Below, in pieces: positions 9,279 through 17,118 of a DNA stretch of 53,717 nucleotides. Each line of letters begins with the position of its first letter. Positions within the stretch are counted from its first letter, which is position 1. The notes below the pieces were generated by a model. The model searched no databases, had not been told where the DNA came from, and saw only the letters and a list, made by a program, of their open reading frames with translations. Source of the DNA: Muricoccus harenae (GTDB lineage: Bacteria; Pseudomonadota; Alphaproteobacteria; Acetobacterales; Acetobacteraceae); the NCBI RefSeq assembly GCF_009848505.1, contig NZ_WWDL01000035.1, positions 1 through 53,717 on the forward strand. Reading direction: 5' to 3'. Both the position numbers and the translations under genes were made by a program.

Positions 9279-9588
9279 GAAGTCCCCCAAGCGAAATTCC
9301 GTTAGCCCCCGCCGGCTTCGCCGGTCTCGCCTTGGCTGGCGATGTCACGGCGGTGTTACCGGGGAGCATGAAACCTCGGCAACCGGGCGCCGTGTTTCAG
9401 TGGGCAATGGGACGTGATTCGCCTGAGGTAGATTACTCTCGAAGTCGCGATCGGGACCGAATTCCTACCGAACTGAGCTTCGGCAGGAGTTGCCACAGTG
9501 TTGCGGCAGGTAAACCACAGTAGTCTGAGGAAGTTGGACTTCTTGAAAGTAGGAACGGCGCAGGATTCCCCGCGCCGTTCCATGGCTC
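9279..9588. other. Intergenic region with no recognisable gene
   Basis: About 310 bases between the CHAP gene start and the end of the ridA gene, both on the minus strand. It holds the CHAP leader and, near its upper end, a hairpin that probably terminates ridA. A 113-codon minus-strand frame runs through it, but it overlaps ridA in another frame and looks random. Confidence 0.5.
9552..9581 (-). terminator. Hairpin terminator downstream of the ridA-like gene
   Basis: A perfect 10-bp inverted repeat (9552-9561 with 9572-9581, 10-base loop) lies directly after the ridA stop. On the minus strand it is followed by a moderately T-rich stretch (TACTTTC). The short U tract makes the call moderate. 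Confidence 0.6.
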
Positions 9589-9939
9589 TCAGCGGCAGGC
9601 GGTGACCATGATTTCCACCAGGTGCCGCGGATCGGCCATATTGGCCTCCACGCAGGCGCGCACCGGCGCGCCGCCAGCCGGAAGCCAGCTCACCCACAGC
9701 TTGTTCAGCGCGTCGCGGTCGCGGATGTCCTTCAGCCAGACCTGGGCCTGCAGCAGGCGCGTCTTGTCTGTGCCGTGCTCCTCGAGCGCGGCATCGATCT
9801 TGGCGAGGATCTGCTGGGTCTGGCCGGACACGTCCTGGGAAAGGTCGTCGGCGGTGATACCCGCCAGGTAGACGAAGCCGTGATACTCGACGGAATTGGA
9901 CAGAACGGGGTTGCTGCCCTTGCGAAGGATCGCGCTCAT
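9589..9939 (-). CDS. RidA family protein (YjgF/YER057c/UK114)
   Basis: 116 residues, ATG at 9939 with GGAG about 10 bases upstream. It shows the RidA signatures VEYHGFVYLAGITADD near the N-terminus, a central QTQQILAKIDAALEEHGTDKTRLLQAQVWLKDI, and the C-terminal VRACVEANMADPRHLVEIMVTA containing the substrate-binding Arg of the RxxVE motif. RidA proteins hydrolyse reactive enamine/imine intermediates from PLP enzymes. Sequences like this, with KLWVSWLP replacing the canonical NEVY motif, belong to a Rid7-like or other subgroup, so true imine deaminase activity is not certain. It is 105 bases downstream of the Gfo/Idh/MocA gene on the same strand. Confidence 0.88.
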   Translation of the reverse strand: MSAILRKGSNPVLSNSVEYHGFVYLAGITADDLSQDVSGQTQQILAKIDAALEEHGTDKTRLLQAQVWLKDIRDRDALNKLWVSWLPAGGAPVRACVEANMADPRHLVEIMVTACR

Positions 9940-10044
9940 GGATGGATGCTCCGTGGCCGGAATGGCGCGGGGCTTCTAGGGCCCCGGGAGGGGGGGCGGC
10001 AAGTCGCCGCCCCGCGGCGCCGGCCGCGGGCCAGCGAACCGGCG

Positions 10045-11022
10045 TCAGGGAACCAAGGCGGGGCCGCCGCTGGCATTGGCGTGGATCATGGTCTCGAAGA
10101 CGCTGACGCCATGGATGGCGTCCTCCAGCGGCAGCGGATAGGCGGGGCCACCGGCCACCGCAGCGGCGAAGGCCTCCAGCTCGGCGCGCTCGATATCGGC
10201 CGAATCGAATCGGCGCTCCCAGCCCTCGCCCTGGCGCGGGTGGAAGACCAACGTCTCAAGATCGCGCTGCTCCACCCGCCCCTGGCTGCCGAACAACGCC
10301 AGGCGCCACACGCGCGGCGCGGAAGCAAGGGTGGCGAACAGGCCTGTCGGGCCGCCGTGGAAGCGACAGAGCATGGCAGTGGTGTCGTCCAGACCATTGG
10401 TCAACACCTGGGCCTGGCTGATGACCGACACGCGCTCGATCGGGCCCGCAAGATTGATCATGGCGTCAATCATGTGGATGCCCATGGCGCCCATGCCGCC
10501 GAGCGGGCTCTCATGCGGGTCGGCCCGCCACATGCCGGCTTTCCAGTTATCGGCATTGGCGCCGCTGATCTGGCCCTCGACATGCAGCAGCGTGCCCAGC
10601 ACTCCTTCGGCCAGGAGCCGCTTCATCTCGAGCACGGCGGGCAGGAAGCGGCGGTTATGGCCCAGTGCCATCACCACCCCGGCCTCGCGGCAGGCCGCGA
10701 CCGCCGCCTCGGCGCTTGCCTTGGAGAGGGTGAAAGGCTTCTCGACGAAGACATGCTTGCCCGCTCGTGCGGCGGCGATCACCTGCTCCGCATGCTGCTT
10801 GTGCGGGGTCGCCAGCACCACAGCCTTCACCCGAGGGTCGGCCAGGACCGCATCCAGGTCCGGCAGCAGGTCCAGCCCTTTCTCCGTGGCCCAGGCGCGC
10901 GCCCTGCCCGGCGTGCGCGTGGCCCCGGCCACGAAGCGGATGCCGGTGCCGTTGCGGCCCTGAACGCTGTCCACCAGGGTCTGCCCCCAGCGTCCCATCC
11001 CCACCAGTGCTGCGTCGAGCAT
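10045..11022 (-). CDS. Gfo/Idh/MocA family oxidoreductase
   Basis: 325 residues from the ATG at 11022, which overlaps the stop of the upstream MFS gene (TGATG); a TTG one codon earlier is also possible. GGAGG lies upstream. The N-terminal Rossmann fold shows the variant dinucleotide motif ALVGMGRWGQ, then VVLATPHKQHAEQV and the family EKPFTLSKASAE motif, whose Lys contacts substrate and cofactor. The C-terminal substrate domain has GGMGAMGIHMIDAMINLAGP with the conserved His. These enzymes use NAD(P)(H) to oxidise or reduce sugars and cyclitols; the substrate here is unknown. Coupling to an exporter-like MFS gene suggests shared regulation. Confidence 0.9.
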   Translation of the reverse strand: MLDAALVGMGRWGQTLVDSVQGRNGTGIRFVAGATRTPGRARAWATEKGLDLLPDLDAVLADPRVKAVVLATPHKQHAEQVIAAARAGKHVFVEKPFTLSKASAEAAVAACREAGVVMALGHNRRFLPAVLEMKRLLAEGVLGTLLHVEGQISGANADNWKAGMWRADPHESPLGGMGAMGIHMIDAMINLAGPIERVSVISQAQVLTNGLDDTTAMLCRFHGGPTGLFATLASAPRVWRLALFGSQGRVEQRDLETLVFHPRQGEGWERRFDSADIERAELEAFAAAVAGGPAYPLPLEDAIHGVSVFETMIHANASGGPALVP

Positions 11023-12287
11023 CAAGCCTTTTCCTCCTTAGACCCTTCGAGGGCGTGGGCGATCCGGCGCATCCGGGTCAGGCCCCAGACGAAGACGCCA
11101 AGGGCGAGGATCGTCGCCACAAGGGTCGGGAGACGGAGCCCCAGGGCTTCCCCCGCCATGCCCAGCATCAGCGCGCCCAGCGCCGGACAGGCGCGCGAGA
11201 CGAGGGCCCATAGCGACATGACCCGCCCGCGCATGGCCGGCGCCGCCGCGGTCTGGGCCAGGATCTGCACCGAAATGCCATGGGCCGACGCGCTGGCGCC
11301 GATGGCGGCACCGCAGAGCAGGGCGAAGCCGAAATGCCCGGTGGCCACGAAACCCATGGTGGCAAGGACCTGACAGGAAATCGCCAGCACCACGATCCGT
11401 GTGGTGCCCGCCAGCCGCCCGCGCGAGGCGACGGCCACGCCGGCGATGAGCGCTCCCACGGCGAAGCTCGCAGTCAGTAAGGCCAGGGACTCCGCGCCGC
11501 GCCCGAAGAGGCGCTCGACATAGGGCGGCAGGATCTCCTGCACGCCGCGCAGCAGGACGGAGGATACCGCCGCGAAGGCGAAGAGTGGCCCGAGGCCCGG
11601 ATGGCGGATCGCATAGCCGAAGCCTTCCAGCGTCTCGGCAAGAAGGGAGTTGGTGGCAGGGTGGCCTCGCCGCTGGGCCGGGTCCAGCCGCAGCCAGGGC
11701 AGGGAGAGGGTTGCGAAGCCATGCCCGATGGCGTTGCAGAAGATTGCCGGCGCCACGCCCCATCCTGCGATGACGAAGCCCGCCAGCCCCGGGCCAATGA
11801 AGCGCGCCACGTTGAAGAGCAGGCTGTTGGCGGCAATGGCCGCCGGCAGGTCCTCCCGCCCGACCAGCGCGGGGATCAGGGTCTGCCGCGCCGGCTGGGC
11901 GAAGCAGGCGGCGGTGCCGCTCACCAGTTCGAGCGCGAAGAGCAGGCCGATGGAGACATGGCCCGTGGCGGCAAGGGCGGCGACCGTCATGGCCTCGATC
12001 GCGATGACCCCCTGCGAGGCCATGGTGAGCCGCACGCGGTCCACACGGTCCGCGATTGCGCCCGCGACCGGACTGACCAGAACGGCCGGTGCAAGATCGG
12101 CGAAGGCGATTAGCCCGACCCAGGCGGCGCTGCGCGTCAGCTCCCAGGCCAACCAAGCGACCCCGATGCGATGCATCCAGAGCCCGGTCCAGGCGCCGAG
12201 GCTGGCACCGAAGAATATCCGCGCGTTGCGGCTGGCCATGGCCCGGCTGAGCGGGCCGGCGACGATCCGGGCGAAGGGGTTGGGCAA
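11022..12287 (-). CDS. MFS transporter (EntS-like, MFS_3)
   Basis: The open frame begins at 12401, but that part overlaps the upstream lipoprotein gene and is Arg/Pro rich. A TTG at 12287 gives about 421 residues with the family-typical N-terminus (RNARIFFGASLGAWTGLWMHRIGVAWLAWEL), and an ATG at 12239 is the alternative. About 12 hydrophobic helices are visible. The loop 2-3 signature reads GAIADRVDRVRL, and a later CFAQPARQTLIPALV motif is typical of the EntS/MFS_3 group. Those proteins export siderophores or drugs across the inner membrane by proton antiport. The substrate is not known. The end overlaps the start of the downstream oxidoreductase gene. Confidence 0.86.
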   Translation of the reverse strand: MPNPFARIVAGPLSRAMASRNARIFFGASLGAWTGLWMHRIGVAWLAWELTRSAAWVGLIAFADLAPAVLVSPVAGAIADRVDRVRLTMASQGVIAIEAMTVAALAATGHVSIGLLFALELVSGTAACFAQPARQTLIPALVGREDLPAAIAANSLLFNVARFIGPGLAGFVIAGWGVAPAIFCNAIGHGFATLSLPWLRLDPAQRRGHPATNSLLAETLEGFGYAIRHPGLGPLFAFAAVSSVLLRGVQEILPPYVERLFGRGAESLALLTASFAVGALIAGVAVASRGRLAGTTRIVVLAISCQVLATMGFVATGHFGFALLCGAAIGASASAHGISVQILAQTAAAPAMRGRVMSLWALVSRACPALGALMLGMAGEALGLRLPTLVATILALGVFVWGLTRMRRIAHALEGSKEEKA

Positions 12288-12294
12288 GGGCGCC

Positions 12295-12657
12295 TCAGCG
12301 CCCGGGCGGCCCTCCGGCCGGCGCGCGCGCGGCCGGGGCACGCGGCGTTTCGGGCCCCGAGGCTCCCCGCATGCATTCGGCCGCCATCCGGTCGCGGTCA
12401 TAGACCTGAGCGATCTGGTCCGTGATCACTTGCGGCCCGAGATTGGAGGTGGTGCCGACACGGGCATTGTAGTCGTCCTGCCGCATCAGCTGGCCGCGAT
12501 CGCGGTAGCGGACCACGCGCTCGGCCTCGGTCCGGCAGGCGGCGCTGGCCGCTGCGCGCTCGCGATCCGCGCCAGTGGCCGGCGGGGGGGCTGCGCAGGC
12601 GGCGAGGGTGGCGACCGTCACGAGCGCGGGGAGCAGCGCGAGGGGCTGGAACTTCAT
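12295..12657 (-). CDS. Small putative lipoprotein
   Basis: 120 residues. The N-terminus is a lipoprotein signal with a lipobox (VTVATLAACAA, lipidated Cys about residue 21), so the mature protein should sit on a membrane facing the periplasm. The mature part contains EAERVVRYRDRGQLMRQDDYNARVG and ends in a Pro/Ala-rich tail. I do not recognise a named family, though the pattern resembles small hypothetical lipoproteins of Acetobacteraceae. Its ATG overlaps the stop of the upstream 156-residue gene (ATGA), placing both in one operon with the MFS and oxidoreductase genes. Confidence 0.75.
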   Translation of the reverse strand: MKFQPLALLPALVTVATLAACAAPPPATGADRERAAASAACRTEAERVVRYRDRGQLMRQDDYNARVGTTSNLGPQVITDQIAQVYDRDRMAAECMRGASGPETPRAPAARAPAGGPPGR

Positions 12658-13124
12658 GCGGGCGTTGCTCCGGGGGTCTTGCTGGGCGTCAGGCTCGGCC
12701 GCGCGAGGCGGTGCCGCAAGCCCTCTTCATCGAACCGGGCCGCGGCGTCCAGGGGCTGCGTGGCGGCGGCGCGCAGAAGATCGGGGTGGAGCAGCGTCCC
12801 CTCGCGCCCGATGTCGAAAAGGCCACGCATCCAGGGCGCCCGCCCCATCACCTCCAGCAGAGCGAGGAGGCGGAGGAGGGTCGCCATGCCCTCGGCATGG
12901 TCGAGGCCGATGCGGCGGTCCAGCGCTTCCGCCCAGCAGCAGGCGTCGCGGTCCTCCAGAACCAGGTCGAGCGACGGGTCGCCGGCGAAGCGGAAGGCGC
13001 GCGGCGGACCTTCCAACGCGGCCGTGGCAGCGTCCCGCGCCGCGTCCCAGGCCGAGAGGAGGTCGCGTGGCGCGACAGCGGGCGTGGCTTCCGGCGGGAA
13101 GGGGATTGCATAGGCGGTGGGCAT
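12654..13124 (-). CDS. Hypothetical protein, 156 residues
   Basis: The open frame extends to 13433, but the upper part lies antisense to the amidase gene, and the ATG at 13124 fits the divergent arrangement. The protein begins MPTAYAIPFPPEATPAV and has a helical middle (AWDAARDAATAALEG; CWAEALDRRIGLDHAEGMATLLRLLALLEVM). No signal peptide, membrane segment or catalytic motif is evident. I do not recognise the family. It is the first gene of a four-gene minus-strand operon (this gene, lipoprotein, MFS, oxidoreductase) judged by the 4-base overlap and close packing. Function unknown. Confidence 0.65.
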   Translation of the reverse strand: MPTAYAIPFPPEATPAVAPRDLLSAWDAARDAATAALEGPPRAFRFAGDPSLDLVLEDRDACCWAEALDRRIGLDHAEGMATLLRLLALLEVMGRAPWMRGLFDIGREGTLLHPDLLRAAATQPLDAAARFDEEGLRHRLARPSLTPSKTPGATPA

Positions 13125-13200
13125 GGTGCGCGAGAGGTGGTGCGGCCGGCCGGAAAGGTCAGGGGTTGACCCGCGCCGCTCAGGCGCGTCGGCTTCGCTG

Positions 13201-14472
13201 ATGAGCACGCCCTCCGACCTCCCGGCCGCCACCCTGCTGCAACGCCTCCGGGCCGGGCGGCTCACCCCCCTCGCGCTGACCGAGGCGCTGCTGGAGCGCG
13301 TGGCCGAGCGGGAGGGGGCGATCCAAGCCTTTTTCGCGCTGGACCAGGACGCCTGGCGCGGCGCCGCGCGGATGGCGCGGCCCGACTCGCCTCTGGCCGG
13401 CCTGCCGGTGGGGGTGAAGGACGTGCTGGACACGGCGGACCTGCCCAGTGGCTACGGCTCGCCGATCTGGGATGGGCACCGCCCCAGGGCGGACGCCGCC
13501 TGCGTGGCACTGCTGCGGGCGGCGGGCGGCATCGTCGCCGGCAAGACGGTGACGACGGAATTCGCCACGCGCAGGCCTGGGCCGACGGTCAACCCGCATA
13601 ATCCGGCGCGGACACCGGGCGGATCCTCGCAGGGCTCGGCGGCCGGTGTCGCGGCGGGCTTCTTCCCGCTCGCACTGGGCACCCAGACGGGCGGCTCGGT
13701 GATCCGGCCCGCCGCCTTCTGCGGGGTCACCGGCTTCAAGCCGAGCTACGGAATGATTCATCGGGGCGGCATGAAGCTGATGAGCGAGACGCTGGACACG
13801 ATCGGCACCATGGCGCGCGACGTGGCCGGCTGTGCCCTGCTGGCCGGCGCCTGCGCCGGGCTTGACTGGACGCCGGTGGCGGGCGTCCGCCCCTCGGCGC
13901 CGAGCGTCGCGCTGATTCCCGGCCATGACGAGGCAGCGCTGGCGCACGAAACCCGGGCGCTGCTGGAGCGGGTGGCGGCGGTCCTGTCACAGGCGGGGGC
14001 GCGGGTCTCCTCGCCTAGCCTACCGGAGGCGCTCGCTGCCGCGGCCGCGGCGCATCCGGTGGTGATGCAGGGCGAGACCCGCCACGCGCTCGCCTGGGAA
14101 TTGGCGGCGGCACCGGACCAGCTCTCCGCGGTGTTGCGGGAGGCGATGGACTGGGCCGGAGCCCTTGCGCCCGAGGCCCTTCCTGCCGCGCGCGAGACGC
14201 TGGCCACCGGCCGCCATGCCTTCGCGGACCTCATGGGGGAGTACGACCTGATCCTGACCGCCAGTGCCCCAGGCGAGGCGCCGCTCGGGCTGGATTCGAC
14301 GGGGAATCCCGTTGCCAACCTCCTCTGGACCGCGCTTCACGCGCCCTGCATCACCATCCCGGCCGGGATCGGGCCGAACGGGATGCCGCTCGGCGTCCAA
14401 CTCGTCGGCCGGGTGGGCGGCGACGCAGCATTGCTTGCCCATGCCGCCTGGGTGGAGGCCCTGCTCGGCTGA
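13201..14472 (+). CDS. Amidase (amidase-signature family)
   Basis: 423 residues from the ATG at 13201; an earlier in-frame ATG at 13117 would overlap the divergent gene. The Ser-cisSer-Lys triad is visible: K73 in GVKDVLDTADLPSGYGS, the cis-Ser in PGGSSQGSAAGVAAG (about 142-143) and nucleophile S166 in TQTGGSVIRPAAFCGVTGFKP. The C-terminal part ends NLLWTALHAPCITIPAGIGPNGMPLGVQLVG, typical of the family. Enzymes of this class hydrolyse amide bonds of diverse small molecules. The spacing and absence of GatB/GatC nearby argue against GatA. The substrate is not known. Single gene, convergent with the molybdopterin gene. Confidence 0.9.
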   Translation: MSTPSDLPAATLLQRLRAGRLTPLALTEALLERVAEREGAIQAFFALDQDAWRGAARMARPDSPLAGLPVGVKDVLDTADLPSGYGSPIWDGHRPRADAACVALLRAAGGIVAGKTVTTEFATRRPGPTVNPHNPARTPGGSSQGSAAGVAAGFFPLALGTQTGGSVIRPAAFCGVTGFKPSYGMIHRGGMKLMSETLDTIGTMARDVAGCALLAGACAGLDWTPVAGVRPSAPSVALIPGHDEAALAHETRALLERVAAVLSQAGARVSSPSLPEALAAAAAAHPVVMQGETRHALAWELAAAPDQLSAVLREAMDWAGALAPEALPAARETLATGRHAFADLMGEYDLILTASAPGEAPLGLDSTGNPVANLLWTALHAPCITIPAGIGPNGMPLGVQLVGRVGGDAALLAHAAWVEALLG

Positions 14473-14483
14473 GCGAAGGGGCC

Positions 14484-16106
14484 CTACAGTCCCTTCAGCG
14501 TCTCAGCCGTGTCGAAGTCCCGCAGCACGCCGTCATCGGCCATTTCCACGTTGAACAGCCGGTCGCCGTGGCGACCGGTGAGATATCGGGCGCCGACATC
14601 GCCGGTTATGGCGAGGATCTCCTCGAAGAACTCGCGGCCCCAAAGCACGGGATTGCCCTGCTTGCCCCGGAAGGTGGGCTGGATGATCGCGCGACCCTCC
14701 TCCGGGTCGAAGGCGGCCAGGATGCGGTCCAGCATGGCCGGGCTGACCAGCGGCATGTCGCCGAGCAGCACCAGCACGCCCTCCACATCCGGGGGCAGGG
14801 CGGCAATTCCCGCCTTGAGGGAGGCGGAGAGGCCTTCGGCATAAGTATCCGCATGGGTCGTCAGCACGGGCCGGCCGGCCAGCGCCTCCTCCACCCGGTC
14901 CCGCTCATGACCGGTGACCACCAGTACCGGCCGGGCGCGGCTGGCCAGGGCATTGTCCACCACGCGGGTGATCATGGCCTGGCCGGCCTTGTCGGCGACC
15001 ATCAGCTTGTTCAGCGGCGCCATGCGGCGGGACCGGCCGGCGGCCATCACCAGCGCGGCCACCTTGCGAGGGCGGCGCGGCGCGACTGAAGGGGCGGTGC
15101 GGGGGGCATCGCCGCGGGGCAGCGGGCGGGTCTCGATCTCCTTCAGCAGCCCGCCAACTCCCATCCGCATGACGGATTTCGGCGTCACGGGAACACCGGC
15201 GAAGGCACGTTCCAGCACCCAGTCGAAGCCGTTCACCTTCGGACTGCGGGCGCAGCCGGGCAGGACCATGGCCGGAATTTCCCCGATGCGGCCGAGGCAA
15301 AGCAGGTTCCCCGGATCCACCGGCATGCCGAAATGCTCGATCACCCCGCCTGCGCGGATGATGGCGGCCGGGGCCACGTCACGCCGGTCCACCACTGCGG
15401 AAGCGCCCATCACCAGGAGCATCTCGGCCCCGGCCTTACGCAGACGGGAGAGGGCGTCGGCGATGGCGGCGGTCTCATGCGTGCACCGCTCGGCGGGCAG
15501 CATGGTGCCGCCCAGCGCCTCGATCCGGGTGCGGGTGGCCTCGGCGCCGCTCTCGATCACCTTGTCCTTCTGGCCCGGCAGCTCGCTCGCCACCAAGCCG
15601 ACGCGCAGCGGGCGGAAGGGATGCAGGGTGAGGGCAGGGGCCCCGCGCAGCATGGCCTCGGCCACCTGCAGGGCGCTGGCGGGCACGGCGAAGGGGATGA
15701 CCTTCAGCGTCGCGAGCATGTCCTTCGGCTGCACCACGCTGAAATCCGCCAGCGTCGCGAGGGTGAGGCTTTCGTCCAGCGCGTTCAGCCGATCGATGAG
15801 CGCCGCGTCCACCCGCAGCAGGCCCTGGGTCTCGGCTGTCAGGTTGACGCGGCCGGTCGCGGCGCGGCTGCGGGCGATGAGCGGGCGGAGCATGGCATTG
15901 GCCATGCGGTCGGCGGCCTCGTCCTCCGGCACGTCGCCGGATTCCAGCCGGGCGGCGATCACCTCCGTATGCCGCGCCGCGCGCAGCGCATCGAGGGCTG
16001 CGGCATCCAGCACGGTGCCCTTCTTCAGCACGCGATCCGGCAGGCGCAGCGTATGGGCAAGGATGGCGCCGCGCGCCTCGTTGATGGGGGTAGGGCCGAA
16101 GATCAT
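14484..16106 (-). CDS. Fusion of MoeA-like molybdopterin-binding domain and MocA-like NTP transferase
   Basis: 540 residues. Residues 1-325 resemble the molybdopterin-binding (MoCF/MoeA-like) fold: MIFGPTPINEARGAILAHT, LLVMGASAVVDRRDVAPAAI, and VLPGCARSPKVNGFDWVL. After a Pro/Arg linker (about 327-347), residues 348-540 form a nucleotidyltransferase domain with the MocA/MobA start VAALVMAAGRSRRMAPLNKLM and metal-binding LLGDMPLVSP (D450). MocA transfers CMP to molybdopterin to give the cytosine-dinucleotide cofactor of CO dehydrogenase and xanthine-oxidase-type enzymes. It is the last gene of the cox-like operon, with its ATG overlapping the XdhC stop by 4 bases. The two domains may channel the cofactor. 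Domain calls are strong; the joint reaction is inferred. Confidence 0.9.
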   Translation of the reverse strand: MIFGPTPINEARGAILAHTLRLPDRVLKKGTVLDAAALDALRAARHTEVIAARLESGDVPEDEAADRMANAMLRPLIARSRAATGRVNLTAETQGLLRVDAALIDRLNALDESLTLATLADFSVVQPKDMLATLKVIPFAVPASALQVAEAMLRGAPALTLHPFRPLRVGLVASELPGQKDKVIESGAEATRTRIEALGGTMLPAERCTHETAAIADALSRLRKAGAEMLLVMGASAVVDRRDVAPAAIIRAGGVIEHFGMPVDPGNLLCLGRIGEIPAMVLPGCARSPKVNGFDWVLERAFAGVPVTPKSVMRMGVGGLLKEIETRPLPRGDAPRTAPSVAPRRPRKVAALVMAAGRSRRMAPLNKLMVADKAGQAMITRVVDNALASRARPVLVVTGHERDRVEEALAGRPVLTTHADTYAEGLSASLKAGIAALPPDVEGVLVLLGDMPLVSPAMLDRILAAFDPEEGRAIIQPTFRGKQGNPVLWGREFFEEILAITGDVGARYLTGRHGDRLFNVEMADDGVLRDFDTAETLKGL

Positions 16107-16801
16107 GCGGGCCGTCCCCCGTGCAGCTTGCCCCGCCGGGCGGCGACCACCTGCGCGATGATCGAAAGCGCGATCTCCGGCGCCGTGACGGCCCCGATAT
16201 CGAGCCCGACCGGCGCCTGGATGCGGGCGATGGCATCCGGCCCGTGCCCTGCCTCGGTGAGCCGGTCCACGCGCTTGGCATGGGTCCGGCGGCTGCCGAG
16301 GGCGCCGATATAGAAGGCGTCCGACCGCAGCGCGGCGTCGAGTGCCGGATCGTCCAGCTTCGGGTCATGGGTGAGGGTGACGATGGCGGTGCGCGAGTCG
16401 GGCTTCAATGCCGCCAGCGCGTCGTCCGGCCATTCCGTGACGAGGGTGGCGTCGGCGGCGAAACGCTCCTCGGTGGCGAAGGCGCGGCGCGGGTCCACGA
16501 TGGTCACCGCAAGGCCCACCGAGGCCGCCATGGGAACCAGGGCCTGGGCCACATGCACGGCGCCGACCACGATCAGCCGCGGCGGCGGGGTCTGCGGGTG
16601 GATGAACCAGCTCTCGCCCTCCAGCGTCACCGGCCCCGCGCGGTCGTCACGCAGGGCGGCCTCGGCCGCTTGGGCCAGGGCGGGGGACAGGGTCTCGTCG
16701 GGATGGAGGCGCTGGGCGCCATCCGGCATGCGGGTCAGCAGCGCCACCGGACGCCGTGCCGCCCGGGCGGCCTGGAGCGTCTCGAGTAGTTCCGGGGTCA
16801 C
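16103..16801 (-). CDS. xdhC: XdhC family protein, Rossmann-domain part
   Basis: 232 residues with a GTG start overlapping the preceding small XdhC/CoxI gene by 4 bases. The C-terminal XdhC Rossmann domain is clear: RLIVVGAVHVAQALVPMAASVGLAVTIVDPR, VTLTHDPKLDDPALDAAL, and FYIGALGSRRTHAKRVDRL. It ends with APVGLDIGAVTAPEIALSIIAQVVAARRG. XdhC proteins bind the molybdenum cofactor, help insert a sulfido ligand, and deliver it to molybdenum hydroxylases. Here the usual two-domain protein is split into separate genes, as in cox operons (CoxF/CoxI). It acts in the cytosol together with the adjacent CoxI-like and MocA-like products. Confidence 0.9.
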   Translation of the reverse strand: MTPELLETLQAARAARRPVALLTRMPDGAQRLHPDETLSPALAQAAEAALRDDRAGPVTLEGESWFIHPQTPPPRLIVVGAVHVAQALVPMAASVGLAVTIVDPRRAFATEERFAADATLVTEWPDDALAALKPDSRTAIVTLTHDPKLDDPALDAALRSDAFYIGALGSRRTHAKRVDRLTEAGHGPDAIARIQAPVGLDIGAVTAPEIALSIIAQVVAARRGKLHGGRPA

Positions 16802-17118
16802 GCCAAGGGTTCCACGAAGACCTTCAGCTTGCCACCGCAGGCCAGCCCGACCTCCCAGGCGCGCTCGTCAGTGATGCCGAAGTCCAGCAACTGCGGCGTG
16901 CCGCTCTCCATCACCTGCTTCGCCACGTCGGCCACCGCGCCTTCGATGCAGCCGCCGGAAACCGAGCCAGCCAGCCGCCCGGTGGCGGTGACGGCAAGCC
17001 GTGAACCGGCGGGGCGGGGCGAGGAGCCCCAGGTCTCAACCACTGTGGCCAGGGCCACGCGCTCTCCCGCCGCGCGCCAGGCGCGGGCGGTCCCCAGGAT
17101 GTCCTCGGTGCCGCTCAT
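16798..17118 (-). CDS. coxI: XdhC/CoxI family small protein
   Basis: 106 residues forming a single XdhC_CoxI domain. Conserved motifs: VALATVVETWGSSPRPAGSRL, RLAGSVSGGCIEGAVADVA with the family Cys, and VGLACGGKLKVFVEP at the C-terminus. It is the N-terminal half of canonical XdhC as a stand-alone gene. The role is likely maturation or sulfuration of the molybdenum cofactor for CO dehydrogenase-like enzymes. Its ATG overlaps the coxE stop by 4 bases, and its stop overlaps the downstream xdhC start, so the three are translationally coupled. Confidence 0.88.
   Translation of the reverse strand: MSGTEDILGTARAWRAAGERVALATVVETWGSSPRPAGSRLAVTATGRLAGSVSGGCIEGAVADVAKQVMESGTPQLLDFGITDERAWEVGLACGGKLKVFVEPLA

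Noticed and set aside
9993-10013. An 8-bp GC hairpin downstream of the Gfo/Idh/MocA gene
   Set aside because: No U tract is present, and such stems are common by chance in GC-rich gaps.
9622-11373. A 583-codon plus-strand frame over ridA and the Gfo/Idh/MocA gene
   Set aside because: It spans two minus-strand genes and part of a third and shows no domain.
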